In this document: positions 33,719 through 42,443 of the stretch, in pieces
Layout: each line of letters starts with the position of its first letter
Position numbering within the stretch: position 1 is the stretch's first letter
Assembly (NCBI GenBank): GCA_000961655.1
Contig: LADR01000074.1
Location: forward strand, 1-64,000
Source of the DNA: Desulfatitalea sp. BRH_c12
Lineage (GTDB): Bacteria; Desulfobacterota; Desulfobacteria; Desulfobacterales; Desulfosarcinaceae
DNA: 64,000 bases
Direction of reading: 5' to 3'
Notes under the pieces: generated by a model
The model's input: the letters and a program-made list of their open reading frames with translations, nothing else
Told to the model about the DNA's origin: nothing
Database searches by the model: none
Program-made: the position numbers and the translations under genes

Positions 33719-34021
33719 TTAGCAGAATCTGAACGGAATGCCGCCAATGGAACCGCCGCAGACGCTGTGGTTCGGATTATCGAAAAAGGTAAGGGTGGTT
33801 GAGGGCAGGGCGTTGTCCCTGATCATCAATTTGAAATCTTTGAGTTGCTCTTTGACGCTCCGTTTCATATCATTGTCCAGACGCCCCTGGCTGAGATCAT
33901 GGATTTGGCCAGGATCCAACGTCACATTCTTGCCGGACGGTGCAACGACTTCCACCAGTTCGCCGGTGTCCTTGTTGAACCCTAAATAAAAAACGTCGGG
34001 TTTCTGATTTGGAGCTGGCAT
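33719..34021 (-). CDS. Hypothetical protein downstream of the FecR-TPR-barrel gene
   Basis: The 100-residue soluble protein starts MPAPNQKPDVFYLGFNKDTG, with GAAGGAGGG before the ATG. It ends NPNHSVCGGSIGGIPFRFC with two Cys that could form a disulfide. No signal peptide is evident. Only 15 bp separate it from the large FecR-TPR-barrel gene, so it is the last gene of that operon. No family is recognised. Confidence 0.65.
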   Translation of the reverse strand: MPAPNQKPDVFYLGFNKDTGELVEVVAPSGKNVTLDPGQIHDLSQGRLDNDMKRSVKEQLKDFKLMIRDNALPSTTLTFFDNPNHSVCGGSIGGIPFRFC

Positions 34022-34036
34022 GGTTTCCCTCCTTCG

Positions 34037-37000
34037 TTAAAGGGTTAGCGTGAATTTGACCAGTAGGTACTGGTCGGGGTAAATAGATGGCCGGGCTGGA
34101 TCGGTGTCCTGGAAGGTGAATGTTTCGTTGAAAAGATTTTTGCCTTCCAAAGTGATGGTGCCGTATCTGCGAGGTAAGCGATAGCCGATATCCGCATCGA
34201 ATACCCAAAAGTGATCTTCACCGGGAACCAGGTTGGTTCCGCTGCCGAATTCTCCTTTTTGATCGACATAGGTCGCCTTGCATCCGGCGAAAAAGCCCCG
34301 CGGCAGAAACAGGCGGGTGCCCATGGACAAACGGTGCGTGCGCAATTCGACAAAATCTTCGTCCCCTGTGTAGGCAGCGTCTCTTTCGAAGTCTTCAAAC
34401 TGATAGGCGGCGCTCACCGTCAGCCAGTTCAAGGGCGTAGCATAGAGATAGACGCGGGTGGTTTTTTCGTCCCAGTCTACTTCGGCCGCCTGGTCGGCTG
34501 TAAGATCCACGTACGGCAGCGATAGATCCCTTTTGACGAATTCAACGCCGCCCCTGAGCGAGCGCATTATCTTGTGGTCGATTCCGATGCCGTAATTCCA
34601 GGCGTCAACCACTTCGCTGCCGTCCAGAACCTCTTCGTACACTTGGTTGAACCCGGCCACGTGCGTGGGTTCAAGGCGCTGTTTCGCCAGATACATGTCT
34701 TCGAGCACTCTGAAGGCGGCCGCCCGCAAGGTGGTCATCTTGAAAATGTTCCAGGTCAGTCCGATTTTGGGGTTCAGCTGCTCCTGATCCGCTATCCCCC
34801 CTCTCGATTTGCCGGCACTCACGCCAAGCGTCCACGATACGTTGGCAGGAAAATCGGTGTAGGCATAGAGATAGCCGAAAAGATGCGCGATATGGTCTTT
34901 GCTTTCACTATCCACACCCATCAGCGGTATTTTGAAGGTGGTTTCCCGATCGGCATCGAGATACCCGGCCCCTGTGGTCAAGCGCAAGTGTCGGGTGCGC
35001 AGCAAGTACTCGATTTCGCCAATATACCCGTTGTCCGCAAGCTGTGCTTCGGCAAAGGGTGGGTAGTCGAAACGATAGTCGGCCTCGGTGTAGATCCAGG
35101 AGCCGATCAGGTCCGAAGAGGGCGTCAGGGCGTGATGGAATCCGAGACGGCCAGAATTGATCTCCAGAGGCCGGCGTACGGTTGGCTCATAGTTATCGGG
35201 ATTGAACCGCAAGTACGGGTCACCTCTTTCGGTATCTCGCGAACGCACTTCGGCTTGCACCGATGTCTTGTGCGTCAGAGCGATCTGAGCGAAGGCGTTG
35301 TAGATTTTGTGCCGCTGATCGTTATTTTCCCGAAATCCGTCGGTTTCATAGTAAAACTGACCCACGCTCAACGATACATTGTCTTGAACGGCCGAGACGA
35401 CGACCTCATCGCCCAGGGTGTCCTTGGAACCGATCACGCCGCTGGCCTGGATAGCGACCCGGTTTCGAAGAAACAGCGGATTGAACTCGTTCAACGAAGG
35501 TTTTGCCGGGCCGGCACCCTCCAAGATAAAAAGATTGGTTTCGGCCAGTTGGGGTTGCACTGGCGTGATAGTGATCGGTTGCAGCAGCTGCGCCTGCAGC
35601 AGCTCGCTTGCGCGAGCGATATCATGGCGCGGCCGGGATGTATATGCGTCGGCTAGCAGCCGGTGGGCGGAATAGTTGGCTGGGTCGGCTTGCAGGGATG
35701 TGAAGCCTTCACGCAAGGCCAGTTCCTGAAAGTCCAGGTCGTCATAGATGCGGCTGAGGCTGGCGCTGCGCGCGGCCAGGTCCTGGTCCAGCAAAAAACG
35801 GGAGCGGTAAACGGCCCGGTTGTCATTGAGCGCGATGGCGGTTTCAAGATCTTGCAAGGCGTGCACCGGTCGGTTGATGCTTTGTTTGCGAATGGCATCA
35901 TAAAAGTAGGGGGTCGGATCCAGAGGGTCGAGTTGCTTGGCCATTTCAAACTGGCGCAGGTCCAGGGGGCCGCGTTTTTCCTCGAAATAGGCTTTGCCAA
36001 GATAGCTGCGGATCACTGCATTGCCCGGGTCCAATGCGGCCGCGATTTCTATGTCGGCCCGGCCCTGCTCCAAATCTCCCGTTCGGATATGCGCCAGACC
36101 TCGGCCGAGTCTGGACAGCGGATCGGCCGCGTCGAGGGCGATGGCACGGTCAAAGGCCTGTTTGGAAAGGTCGGTTTTGATCTGGGTGAGATAGGCATAG
36201 CCCAGCACCATGTGGGTCCGGGCGAAGTAGGGCGCCAGACGGACAGCCTTTTGGGCGGCCGACAACGCGCCGTCCAAATCTGCGGTGGCCAGACGCAACT
36301 CCGCCAGGCGCGCCCATGCGATGGCATTGTCCGGCGTGTGTTGCGTTGCCGTTTGAACCTGATCGAGGGCCGCGTCGAGCGCAAAGCGGGCCTGGTAAGC
36401 GTAGGATAACGCCAGTCGGGCGGGCACCGACGCCGGGTCCGCCGCAATGGCTTGCTTGGCGCCAGACAGGGCATCATCGCTGCGATTTTGCACCACCGCG
36501 ATGATGGCGCGCAGGGCCAGGGCCGAACTGTCATCCGTGTTCAAGGCGAGCGCGCGGTCAATGTCCTGCCGGGCGTCGGCAACCTGGCCGACGGATAGTG
36601 CCAGGCCGGCGCGATAGATGAAAAAGCGCGCGTCGTCCACCCCGTCCGTCAGCCCCTCGAGGCGGCCAAAGGCTTGTGCCAGGTCCCCCCTTTGATAATG
36701 GCTCAGCGATTGGCGGACTCTGGTTTGCCACGCATCGGCGCCGGTCCCTTCAAAGTCGTCCGGAGCGAATGCGACGATGGGCGGGTAGTACAAGGTCCAC
36801 TGCACAGCATCGCGCGGCTGGGCCACGATCACCGGTCGTGGCGCCTGGCCGGCCGCCACGACGGCGGATTGGCCGCTGGCCAGCAACACGCCGCCCCTTG
36901 CGTTGTCCGTTTGCAGGCTGCCTTCGAAAAGCGTAATAAATGTCTTCTCATCATCGACGCGTGCAAAAAATTCAGTGCCTCTCACCACCCCGTTGACAAA

Positions 37001-37399
37001 AGGGGTCGTCAATTTCAGACTGCGCGCCTTGCGGCTGAAAAAATAAGCCGCCCCGCGCAGCAATTCTATCAGAAAAGTACTTTCAGCTTCGATGCCGTTG
37101 AAGGCGATGGTCGTGTTCTGATCGATGCGCAAGACAGCCCCGTTGTCCAGCACGATGGCGGCCCGGCTTCGCTCGGTGACCCGCAGACGGTCGCCGGTGC
37201 AAAAAAGGTCATTCAAGCGGACCGGTTGCCAGTGGTCCTGATCCTGGCGCAAGACATAAGCCTGCCCCTGAATGGAGACGATCTGGCTCACGACGGGTTG
37301 GCAGGGCGCGGCCGCCCGGCCGGGCATTTGCTGATCGGCACCGCTGTTGGCGGCCACCGCTAACAAAGCGGCCATCCAGACGAACCACCCTATGCGCAT
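34037..37399 (-). CDS. FecR-TPR-outer-membrane beta-barrel fusion protein
   Basis: The start MRIGWFVWMAALLAVAANSG is chosen for GGAGAGGACCC upstream; a longer frame to 37462 would overlap the cyclase gene. The product of about 1120 residues has a signal peptide and a FecR-type domain at about 40-175 (GDRLRVTERSRAAIVLDNGA, FLIELLRGAAYFFSR, TPFVNGVVRGTEFFAR). Nine to ten TPR units span about 215-620 (e.g. ALALNTDDSSALALRAIIAV). The C-terminal about 460 residues show alternating beta pattern like a TonB-dependent receptor barrel (GVEFVKRDLSLPYV, TITLEGKNLFNETF) but without a plug domain. It would sit in the outer membrane with FecR and TPR parts in the periplasm. The last residue is Leu, not the usual Phe. 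It forms an operon with the CHASE2 cyclase upstream. Confidence 0.8.
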   Translation of the reverse strand: MRIGWFVWMAALLAVAANSGADQQMPGRAAAPCQPVVSQIVSIQGQAYVLRQDQDHWQPVRLNDLFCTGDRLRVTERSRAAIVLDNGAVLRIDQNTTIAFNGIEAESTFLIELLRGAAYFFSRKARSLKLTTPFVNGVVRGTEFFARVDDEKTFITLFEGSLQTDNARGGVLLASGQSAVVAAGQAPRPVIVAQPRDAVQWTLYYPPIVAFAPDDFEGTGADAWQTRVRQSLSHYQRGDLAQAFGRLEGLTDGVDDARFFIYRAGLALSVGQVADARQDIDRALALNTDDSSALALRAIIAVVQNRSDDALSGAKQAIAADPASVPARLALSYAYQARFALDAALDQVQTATQHTPDNAIAWARLAELRLATADLDGALSAAQKAVRLAPYFARTHMVLGYAYLTQIKTDLSKQAFDRAIALDAADPLSRLGRGLAHIRTGDLEQGRADIEIAAALDPGNAVIRSYLGKAYFEEKRGPLDLRQFEMAKQLDPLDPTPYFYDAIRKQSINRPVHALQDLETAIALNDNRAVYRSRFLLDQDLAARSASLSRIYDDLDFQELALREGFTSLQADPANYSAHRLLADAYTSRPRHDIARASELLQAQLLQPITITPVQPQLAETNLFILEGAGPAKPSLNEFNPLFLRNRVAIQASGVIGSKDTLGDEVVVSAVQDNVSLSVGQFYYETDGFRENNDQRHKIYNAFAQIALTHKTSVQAEVRSRDTERGDPYLRFNPDNYEPTVRRPLEINSGRLGFHHALTPSSDLIGSWIYTEADYRFDYPPFAEAQLADNGYIGEIEYLLRTRHLRLTTGAGYLDADRETTFKIPLMGVDSESKDHIAHLFGYLYAYTDFPANVSWTLGVSAGKSRGGIADQEQLNPKIGLTWNIFKMTTLRAAAFRVLEDMYLAKQRLEPTHVAGFNQVYEEVLDGSEVVDAWNYGIGIDHKIMRSLRGGVEFVKRDLSLPYVDLTADQAAEVDWDEKTTRVYLYATPLNWLTVSAAYQFEDFERDAAYTGDEDFVELRTHRLSMGTRLFLPRGFFAGCKATYVDQKGEFGSGTNLVPGEDHFWVFDADIGYRLPRRYGTITLEGKNLFNETFTFQDTDPARPSIYPDQYLLVKFTLTL

Positions 37400-37428
37400 G
37401 GGTCCTCTCCAGTCCGATGCACAGCGCA

Positions 37429-39690
37429 TCATTTTTGATTCAGAGCGATCGTGCCATCCCACTCGGCACCTGGTGGCGATTGTTTATAGGCGTCACACAT
37501 ATTCAAGTAGAATGCTGAGGGGCCATCGGCGCCCAGCAGGTTGATCACCTCTGCAAACTGCCGGCGGGCCTCGTTCCAGGAGCGCATCCGGAAAGCGCGC
37601 AAACCTTCGGCAAAGCAGTCACAGGCCAGCACTTGTTTCGCCGCGCACACCCCAGCGGGCGCCACCAGTTCGTAGACCGATATCGCTTTTGATTTTCCGG
37701 TAAAAACGAAGCGGCCCACATCACGCGCCAGAAAACCGTTTGCATGTTCCAGGATTTCAGCGGATACGAGAATGCGGGTCCCCAGGTATTTGTTCAGGCC
37801 TTCCAATCGCGAGGCCGTGTTGACGATATCTCCGACCGGTCGGTATTCGAAATGATCCATTGCGCCGATATTGCCCAGCACGATGTATCCCGCATGCAGG
37901 CCAATGCGCGTGGGCAGTTGGCATTTCGGTGTGCAGGGTGCCTCGTGAGGCCCTTGCATGGCCTCGGCAATGCCAAGGGCCGCCTGGCAGGCCTTCATGC
38001 GCAACCGGCTGTCCGGAAGCGGCGAGGTCCAGATGGCAAGCACCGAATCTCCGACAACCTGCAAAACGATGCCGCCATTGTCCTTGATGGGTTTGAAGAC
38101 ACTTTCGTAGTAGTCGTTCATGAAATGGGTCAGCGCAAGCGGGTCCATTGTTTCGGAGAGGCTGGTATATTTTTCGGCATCCGTAAAAAGACAAATGCTG
38201 TAGAGTACCCGGTCGTCATGCAGGTGGCTGATGTTTTGCGCCAATTGGTCGACCACTGCATCGGGCAGGTAATGGCCGAAGGCACTGCGGATGTTTTGGC
38301 GCTCCCGGTTCAGACGATGATATTTGCCGATCAGCATCCCGAAGTATGTCACAGGCACTTGCACCCCCAATGGCACGGCCAATGGGAGCCACAGTCCTTC
38401 TGATGCGAAAAGGCGCAGCGCGCCCCAGGTGTAAACACCGCAAAGCACCATCAGTACGGGGGTGGACAGATAAAAGGACAAGCGCACGCAGATCAATGCG
38501 ATGAACGTCCCCCATGCCATCACCACCCCCATGTGGGCAGCCGGCGATAGGGGCTGAACGGGGTTGTGTTCCAGTAAATTTGCAAACGCTGTGGCGGCTA
38601 TTTCCACACCGCTGATATCGGTACCGTCAGGGGTTGAGAACACGGTGTGAAAACCATCCTTGGGTTGCCCCCAGGTGCTTTCTTTCAAACCGACGAAAAC
38701 GACCTTTCCTTCCAGGTCGGGGGTATTTTTTTCAGATGCCGGCGTGTGCGGGGGATCGATCATTTCGTGGTAGGGGATCGTCGGCAACGTGTCCGGCGGG
38801 CCGTAGAAATTCAGATAGCGGCTGTTGTCGCCGCTGTACAGGTCGATAAAGGATTTGATCTGATGATGTAAGTGCGCCGATTCAGAAAATCTTCCGGACG
38901 GATCATCCAAAGCTTTGTGCAGGCGGTCGGCCAATCGGGGGTCTTTTTGAAATAGACTGCGCAACACACTTGCGTTTTGAATCATTTGATCAAAGGCCTG
39001 TTCTTCAAAGTCCTTCACGAACAGTGTGGCGAGATGCGGTCGCTCAACAAGCAGCAGTCGTGTAAACAGGCGATAGGCGGGCTGGGCATATACGTGAAAC
39101 GCCACGACCGGCAGGGTCATGATATCTCCTGCGCCGGGTTTAAAAGTCCAATACTGCCGAAGCGAAATCGGGATTTTGGGTAGCGGGAAAGGCGCTTCGG
39201 CCAGTGCCGCTTCACAAAGGCTCGGTATGGCTGAAACCACCTTCTCGATATTGAGTCGGCCCGTTTGCCTGCCTTGCGAATCTGTCAGCGTAATGCGTTC
39301 ATGCGCAAGTGCCTGGGCCAGGATGACGTTGTTGGCTGTGGCGATGGCCCGCGCAAAGGCAAGGTCGTTTTCAGGCGTTTGGTGTTCATTGAAAACGATG
39401 TCGATGGCAATGAAGGCCGCTCCGGCGGCGTTGAGACGTTCGATCAGCCGAGCATGCATTTTGCGTGGCCATTGGTCAACGGAAACCGGCAGATTAAGAT
39501 GGTAAGCGCTATCTTGCGCGATGCTGACGATCACAACGTCTCCCGGAGGGCTTGCCGGCCCACGCAGTCGGAACAGCAGATGCAACCCGAGATCCTCTTC
39601 GAAGGTCAGGGCAATGGGAAGCGCGCCGGCGAAGGTGCCAATCATCCCAGCGACCAGACAAAACAAGGTTGTTTTCGCGGCGCTTGTCAT
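37429..39690 (-). CDS. CHASE2-domain class III adenylate/guanylate cyclase
   Basis: The product of about 753 residues has an N-terminal membrane anchor and a CHASE2 sensor at about 30-385 (LLFRLRGPASPPGDVVIVSI, AGAAFIAIDIVF, GKVVFVGLKES, DGTDISGVEIAATAFANLL). Three transmembrane helices (about 410-480) and a class III cyclase domain (about 510-690) follow. Metal-binding Asp residues are in LFTDAEKYTSLSE and VVGDSVLAIW; EYRPVGDIVNTASRLE has the transition-state Asn and Arg. The substrate-specifying Lys of adenylate cyclases appears as Gln (VLQVVGD). CHASE2 senses an extracytoplasmic signal. The start at MTSAAKTT is uncertain by six residues. The next gene (FecR-TPR-barrel) starts 30 bp downstream. 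Confidence 0.9.
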   Translation of the reverse strand: MTSAAKTTLFCLVAGMIGTFAGALPIALTFEEDLGLHLLFRLRGPASPPGDVVIVSIAQDSAYHLNLPVSVDQWPRKMHARLIERLNAAGAAFIAIDIVFNEHQTPENDLAFARAIATANNVILAQALAHERITLTDSQGRQTGRLNIEKVVSAIPSLCEAALAEAPFPLPKIPISLRQYWTFKPGAGDIMTLPVVAFHVYAQPAYRLFTRLLLVERPHLATLFVKDFEEQAFDQMIQNASVLRSLFQKDPRLADRLHKALDDPSGRFSESAHLHHQIKSFIDLYSGDNSRYLNFYGPPDTLPTIPYHEMIDPPHTPASEKNTPDLEGKVVFVGLKESTWGQPKDGFHTVFSTPDGTDISGVEIAATAFANLLEHNPVQPLSPAAHMGVVMAWGTFIALICVRLSFYLSTPVLMVLCGVYTWGALRLFASEGLWLPLAVPLGVQVPVTYFGMLIGKYHRLNRERQNIRSAFGHYLPDAVVDQLAQNISHLHDDRVLYSICLFTDAEKYTSLSETMDPLALTHFMNDYYESVFKPIKDNGGIVLQVVGDSVLAIWTSPLPDSRLRMKACQAALGIAEAMQGPHEAPCTPKCQLPTRIGLHAGYIVLGNIGAMDHFEYRPVGDIVNTASRLEGLNKYLGTRILVSAEILEHANGFLARDVGRFVFTGKSKAISVYELVAPAGVCAAKQVLACDCFAEGLRAFRMRSWNEARRQFAEVINLLGADGPSAFYLNMCDAYKQSPPGAEWDGTIALNQK

Positions 39691-39922
39691 GGTTCCCGAA
39701 CCTTCCAAGCGAATTTTGCATGCCGGGCAGGATTGATTCGATTATCTGACCGGAACTGCAAATCGTGGCGTGATGCGACCCGTGGGTCGATCATCTCCTT
39801 ACGGTGCATCTTCGGTAATTTGGGTAGGTCTCAATGGGGACTTGGGGTGATGAATTAGTATTTTCTCTATCATATAGAACTCATTGTCATGTCAAGAAAA
39901 CGTTTGCCCTCGGCCCTGCTGC

Positions 39923-40567
39923 TCAGAACGTTATGGGGAATTTTTTGCGGATTTCGATGCGCTGTTTGCCGATTTCAATATAGCCGCATGAACGCAACTC
40001 TTTCATGATCCTGCTGACCATTTCACGCGATGCACCCACCATATTGGCGATTTCCTGATGGGTCAGCTTTTCAAGTGACAAGATACCTCTCTCGTTTTTA
40101 TCCGCCAGCTGAAGCAGTAAATTGACGATTCGGCCATGAACATTCATGAAGGTAAGGGTTTCGATCCGAAGGGTGGCTTCTCGGATCTTGATCAAAATTT
40201 GCGCGAGTAATCTGGCGTGGATGTCACTATTCTTAAAAATGAGCTGGTCCAAGACACTTTTATTTAAAATCAAAACTTTACATGCTGTTTTGGTCACCAG
40301 GCTGGCTGTGCGTGGCTGGCCGTCGAGCACGCCGATCTCACCGAAGTAATCGCCTGGTCCAAAAATGGTCAACATCATTTCCTTGCCATCTTCGTTATAC
40401 AACACGGCCCTGACTTTTCCCTCGACGATCACGTATATTGCGTCGCTGTCATCGCCCCTGCTGAACAAAACCGTGTTTTTGGGAAAGCTTTTGCGAATCG
40501 CGGATTTTTGCAACTCAGCGAGCGTGCGTTGGTCAAGCGAAGAAAAGATGTGGATGTCTTTAAGCAT
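39923..40567 (-). CDS. Crp/Fnr-family transcriptional regulator
   Basis: The 214-residue protein has a cyclic-nucleotide-binding domain with the phosphate-binding cassette FGEIGVLDGQPRTASLV (about residues 76-92). A dimerisation helix follows, then a winged helix-turn-helix (KLTHQEIANMVGASREMVSRIMKEL, about 166-190). The cassette keeps the Glu and Arg seen in cAMP-binding CRP, and there are no Fnr-type N-terminal cysteines, so cAMP or cGMP binding is plausible. It lies upstream of a CHASE2 cyclase gene on the same strand, with about 230 bp between. A functional link (cyclase makes the ligand) is inference from location. Confidence 0.9.
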   Translation of the reverse strand: MLKDIHIFSSLDQRTLAELQKSAIRKSFPKNTVLFSRGDDSDAIYVIVEGKVRAVLYNEDGKEMMLTIFGPGDYFGEIGVLDGQPRTASLVTKTACKVLILNKSVLDQLIFKNSDIHARLLAQILIKIREATLRIETLTFMNVHGRIVNLLLQLADKNERGILSLEKLTHQEIANMVGASREMVSRIMKELRSCGYIEIGKQRIEIRKKFPITF

Positions 40568-40676
40568 TGCGCCACCCAGACCGGTGCAAGGTTCGAAACG
40601 CAGGTTTTTTTAGAAGCATACACCCCAAGAGCTCCGAATGACATACGGGGATGACTCCATTGTTAAATAATTTTAA

Positions 40677-40793
40677 GGTTATCCACTTCGGCTTAGTGAG
40701 ATATGGGTGCGGGGTGACGTAGGAAAACCCCGGATCACCTCCTCCGTACCAATCCCGAAACGCCAATTGTCCTGGCGCGAACTGGAAAACCAA
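40677..40793. repeat. Repeat family P, near-complete copy
   Basis: GGTTATCCACTTCGGCTTAG at the left, the core CCCCGGATCACCTCCTCCGT and ACCAATCCCGAAACGCC, and GGCGCGAACTGGAAAACC at the right. The rest of 40568-41037 has no supported gene. Confidence 0.78.
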
Positions 40794-40999
40794 AAAAATT
40801 TAAAGTGGATAAGTGGATAATCGGATTTTTTCTTCAATTTTGTGATCCACTTCACAGATATTTCCCCCATTTGGTGAAAAACAATGCTTAAGCCGAGATA
40901 GTGCGGTCAAACCCACCATGACCTTGCTCACCACACAATCGATTGAGTGAATGTTCATGCTGAAGGGGTTGAAAGGGGCAATCCGCAGACGTTAGCGGG

Positions 41000-41020
41000 T
41001 TGAGCAAGGCACATGCTCAA
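41000..41020. promoter_or_regulatory. Palindrome just upstream of a ribosome binding site
   Basis: TTGAGCA and TGCTCAA are perfect inverted repeats with a 7-nt spacer, ending only a few bases before AGGAGG of the gene at 41038. It could be an operator or an mRNA hairpin affecting translation. Confidence 0.4.
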
Positions 41021-41037
41021 AACCAGGAGGTGTCGCC

Positions 41038-41379
41038 ATGAAAAAAACTATCATCATCGTCTCAGCCTTAATGCTCCTGACCCCGATGTTGGCATCCGCC
41101 CAGGATAGTGACTGCCATGAAGCGTATAATGCTTATCTGGATCATAAGATCAGCTGCTGTCTCGACAAAACCAGTATGCTCCAAAATTCCAGAAGTGACC
41201 ATCTGCGGCAGCATGTTGCTGTGAGTCTGCAGAAAGCATCTTATATCATCAGCGCAAAAAGCAGCATACTGGCCGATTTGAATCGGAAAAAGGGCTGCCT
41301 CAAAGACTACCAGATCGAGGTTTACCTGAACGACAGGTTTTCCAGGCTTTGCAAGGCCAATTTGTCGGCCGCCAAGTAA
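41038..41379 (+). CDS. Small secreted Cys-containing protein
   Basis: The 113-residue protein has a classical signal peptide (MKKTIIIVSALMLLTPMLASA, cut before QDSDC). The mature 92 residues have five Cys (CHEAY, SCCLDK, GCLKDY, LCKAN), so disulfides are likely. AGGAGGTG is well placed. The helical pattern (e.g. SLQKASYIISAKSSILADL) suggests a small periplasmic helical protein. No family is recognised. Confidence 0.7.
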   Translation: MKKTIIIVSALMLLTPMLASAQDSDCHEAYNAYLDHKISCCLDKTSMLQNSRSDHLRQHVAVSLQKASYIISAKSSILADLNRKKGCLKDYQIEVYLNDRFSRLCKANLSAAK

Positions 41380-41416
41380 ACACGTCAGGGACCTTGCGCA
41401 CGGCGCTATTACAATT

Positions 41417-42058
41417 TCAGTCTGTATTTTCCAGCGGCCGGTTTTCGGAATAAATTACGGCGAACGGCGCGATGGCTTGGCGGATTGCCGCAGTGAACCG
41501 GGTGAAAACTTCAGTGCGATGGTGTCTGCCCTCTGGCGTAAGATCGCGGTACATCATGGCGCGCAAACCGCGGCTGATTTCAATCTGGACCCCCATGCCG
41601 CGGCCGCACAGGTTGCAGATGTTTTTCTGGTCGATAGCGGCAAAGGGGAGCCCTTCGCAGATTACGCTGAAACCTGATTGGCGGAGCACCAGCATGATCA
41701 TGTGCTTGATTTCTTCGTCCAGTCCTCCCAGATGAACTAGCGGCGTCATTTCCGCGTAGCCATGAATGGTGATGATGATGTCCGACTGGCGGACGATCTG
41801 CAGGGCGATGGGTTCGTCAAAACGGGTGCTGGTGATGTGCAGAGCCCGGTTTCCGGCACTTTTGATCCCTTCGAAGGCGTAAAATGAATGTTCATGTGCG
41901 GCAATGGCGTCCGCCAGGCGCGTCGTTCCGGGTTCGATATCGCCGCCGTGAATGCTCAAAATGGCAATGCCTGAGCTTCCCAGGCGCCAGCGGACGCGGT
42001 AGTCGGTGCCGTGCTGTTCGTATTGTGTGAGCATTTCAAAAGAGGTGTAACGATCCAT
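41417..42058 (-). CDS. Poly-gamma-glutamate hydrolase family protein
   Basis: The 213-residue protein contains AILSIHGGDIEPGTTRLADAIA, FYAFEGIK, LHITSTRFDEP, DIIITIHGYAE and VQIEISRGLRAMM. These are the zinc-ligand and active-site segments of the poly-gamma-glutamate hydrolase family (DUF867, PF05908), whose founder is a phage enzyme that cleaves the capsule polymer. Length fits a stand-alone domain. No signal peptide is seen, so it may act inside the cell; its true substrate in this organism is unknown. No phage genes are nearby. Confidence 0.86.
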   Translation of the reverse strand: MDRYTSFEMLTQYEQHGTDYRVRWRLGSSGIAILSIHGGDIEPGTTRLADAIAAHEHSFYAFEGIKSAGNRALHITSTRFDEPIALQIVRQSDIIITIHGYAEMTPLVHLGGLDEEIKHMIMLVLRQSGFSVICEGLPFAAIDQKNICNLCGRGMGVQIEISRGLRAMMYRDLTPEGRHHRTEVFTRFTAAIRQAIAPFAVIYSENRPLENTD

Positions 42059-42150
42059 CTGCGTTGGCTCCCGGCGGTCTTTTGAAAACTGGGTAGGCCG
42101 GTTTGTAATCGCTGAAGGGGCTATGGGTCAAATGGTAAATAGCCTGTGGC

Positions 42151-42389
42151 GGTGGGCAATGCCCACCCTACAACTTGCACGCAGGTGGAGCAGCAAAAAA
42201 AAAACCAGGTAGGGTGGGCACCGCCCACCATTTGATTTCCCCAAATGGCATACATGATCTGACTTTAAATGACACGATGGCGGGCAACGTCCGTCAGAAA
42301 CCGAAGATGTTGTTTACGGTGCATAGTTTGCGCCTATGCTGGTGGGCAATGCCCACCCTACAACTGGCACGCAAGAGGTGCAGCAAAAA
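42151..42389. repeat. Family M element plus a solo end, with duplicated flanks
   Basis: The element at 42209-42361 is bounded by GTAGGGTGGGCACCGCCCAC and GTGGGCAATGCCCACCCTAC. Its interior differs from the other two copies. A solo right end is at 42151-42171, and the sequence after both right ends is duplicated (CAACTTGCACGCAGGTGGAG and CAACTGGCACGCAAGAGGTG, each followed by CAGCAAAAAA). The gap 42059-42443 contains no gene. Confidence 0.78.
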
Positions 42390-42443
42390 AGCGGCGAGCC
42401 GCAGGACGGCGCGCCGCTCAACAGGTTTATAAGTCGTCCATCG

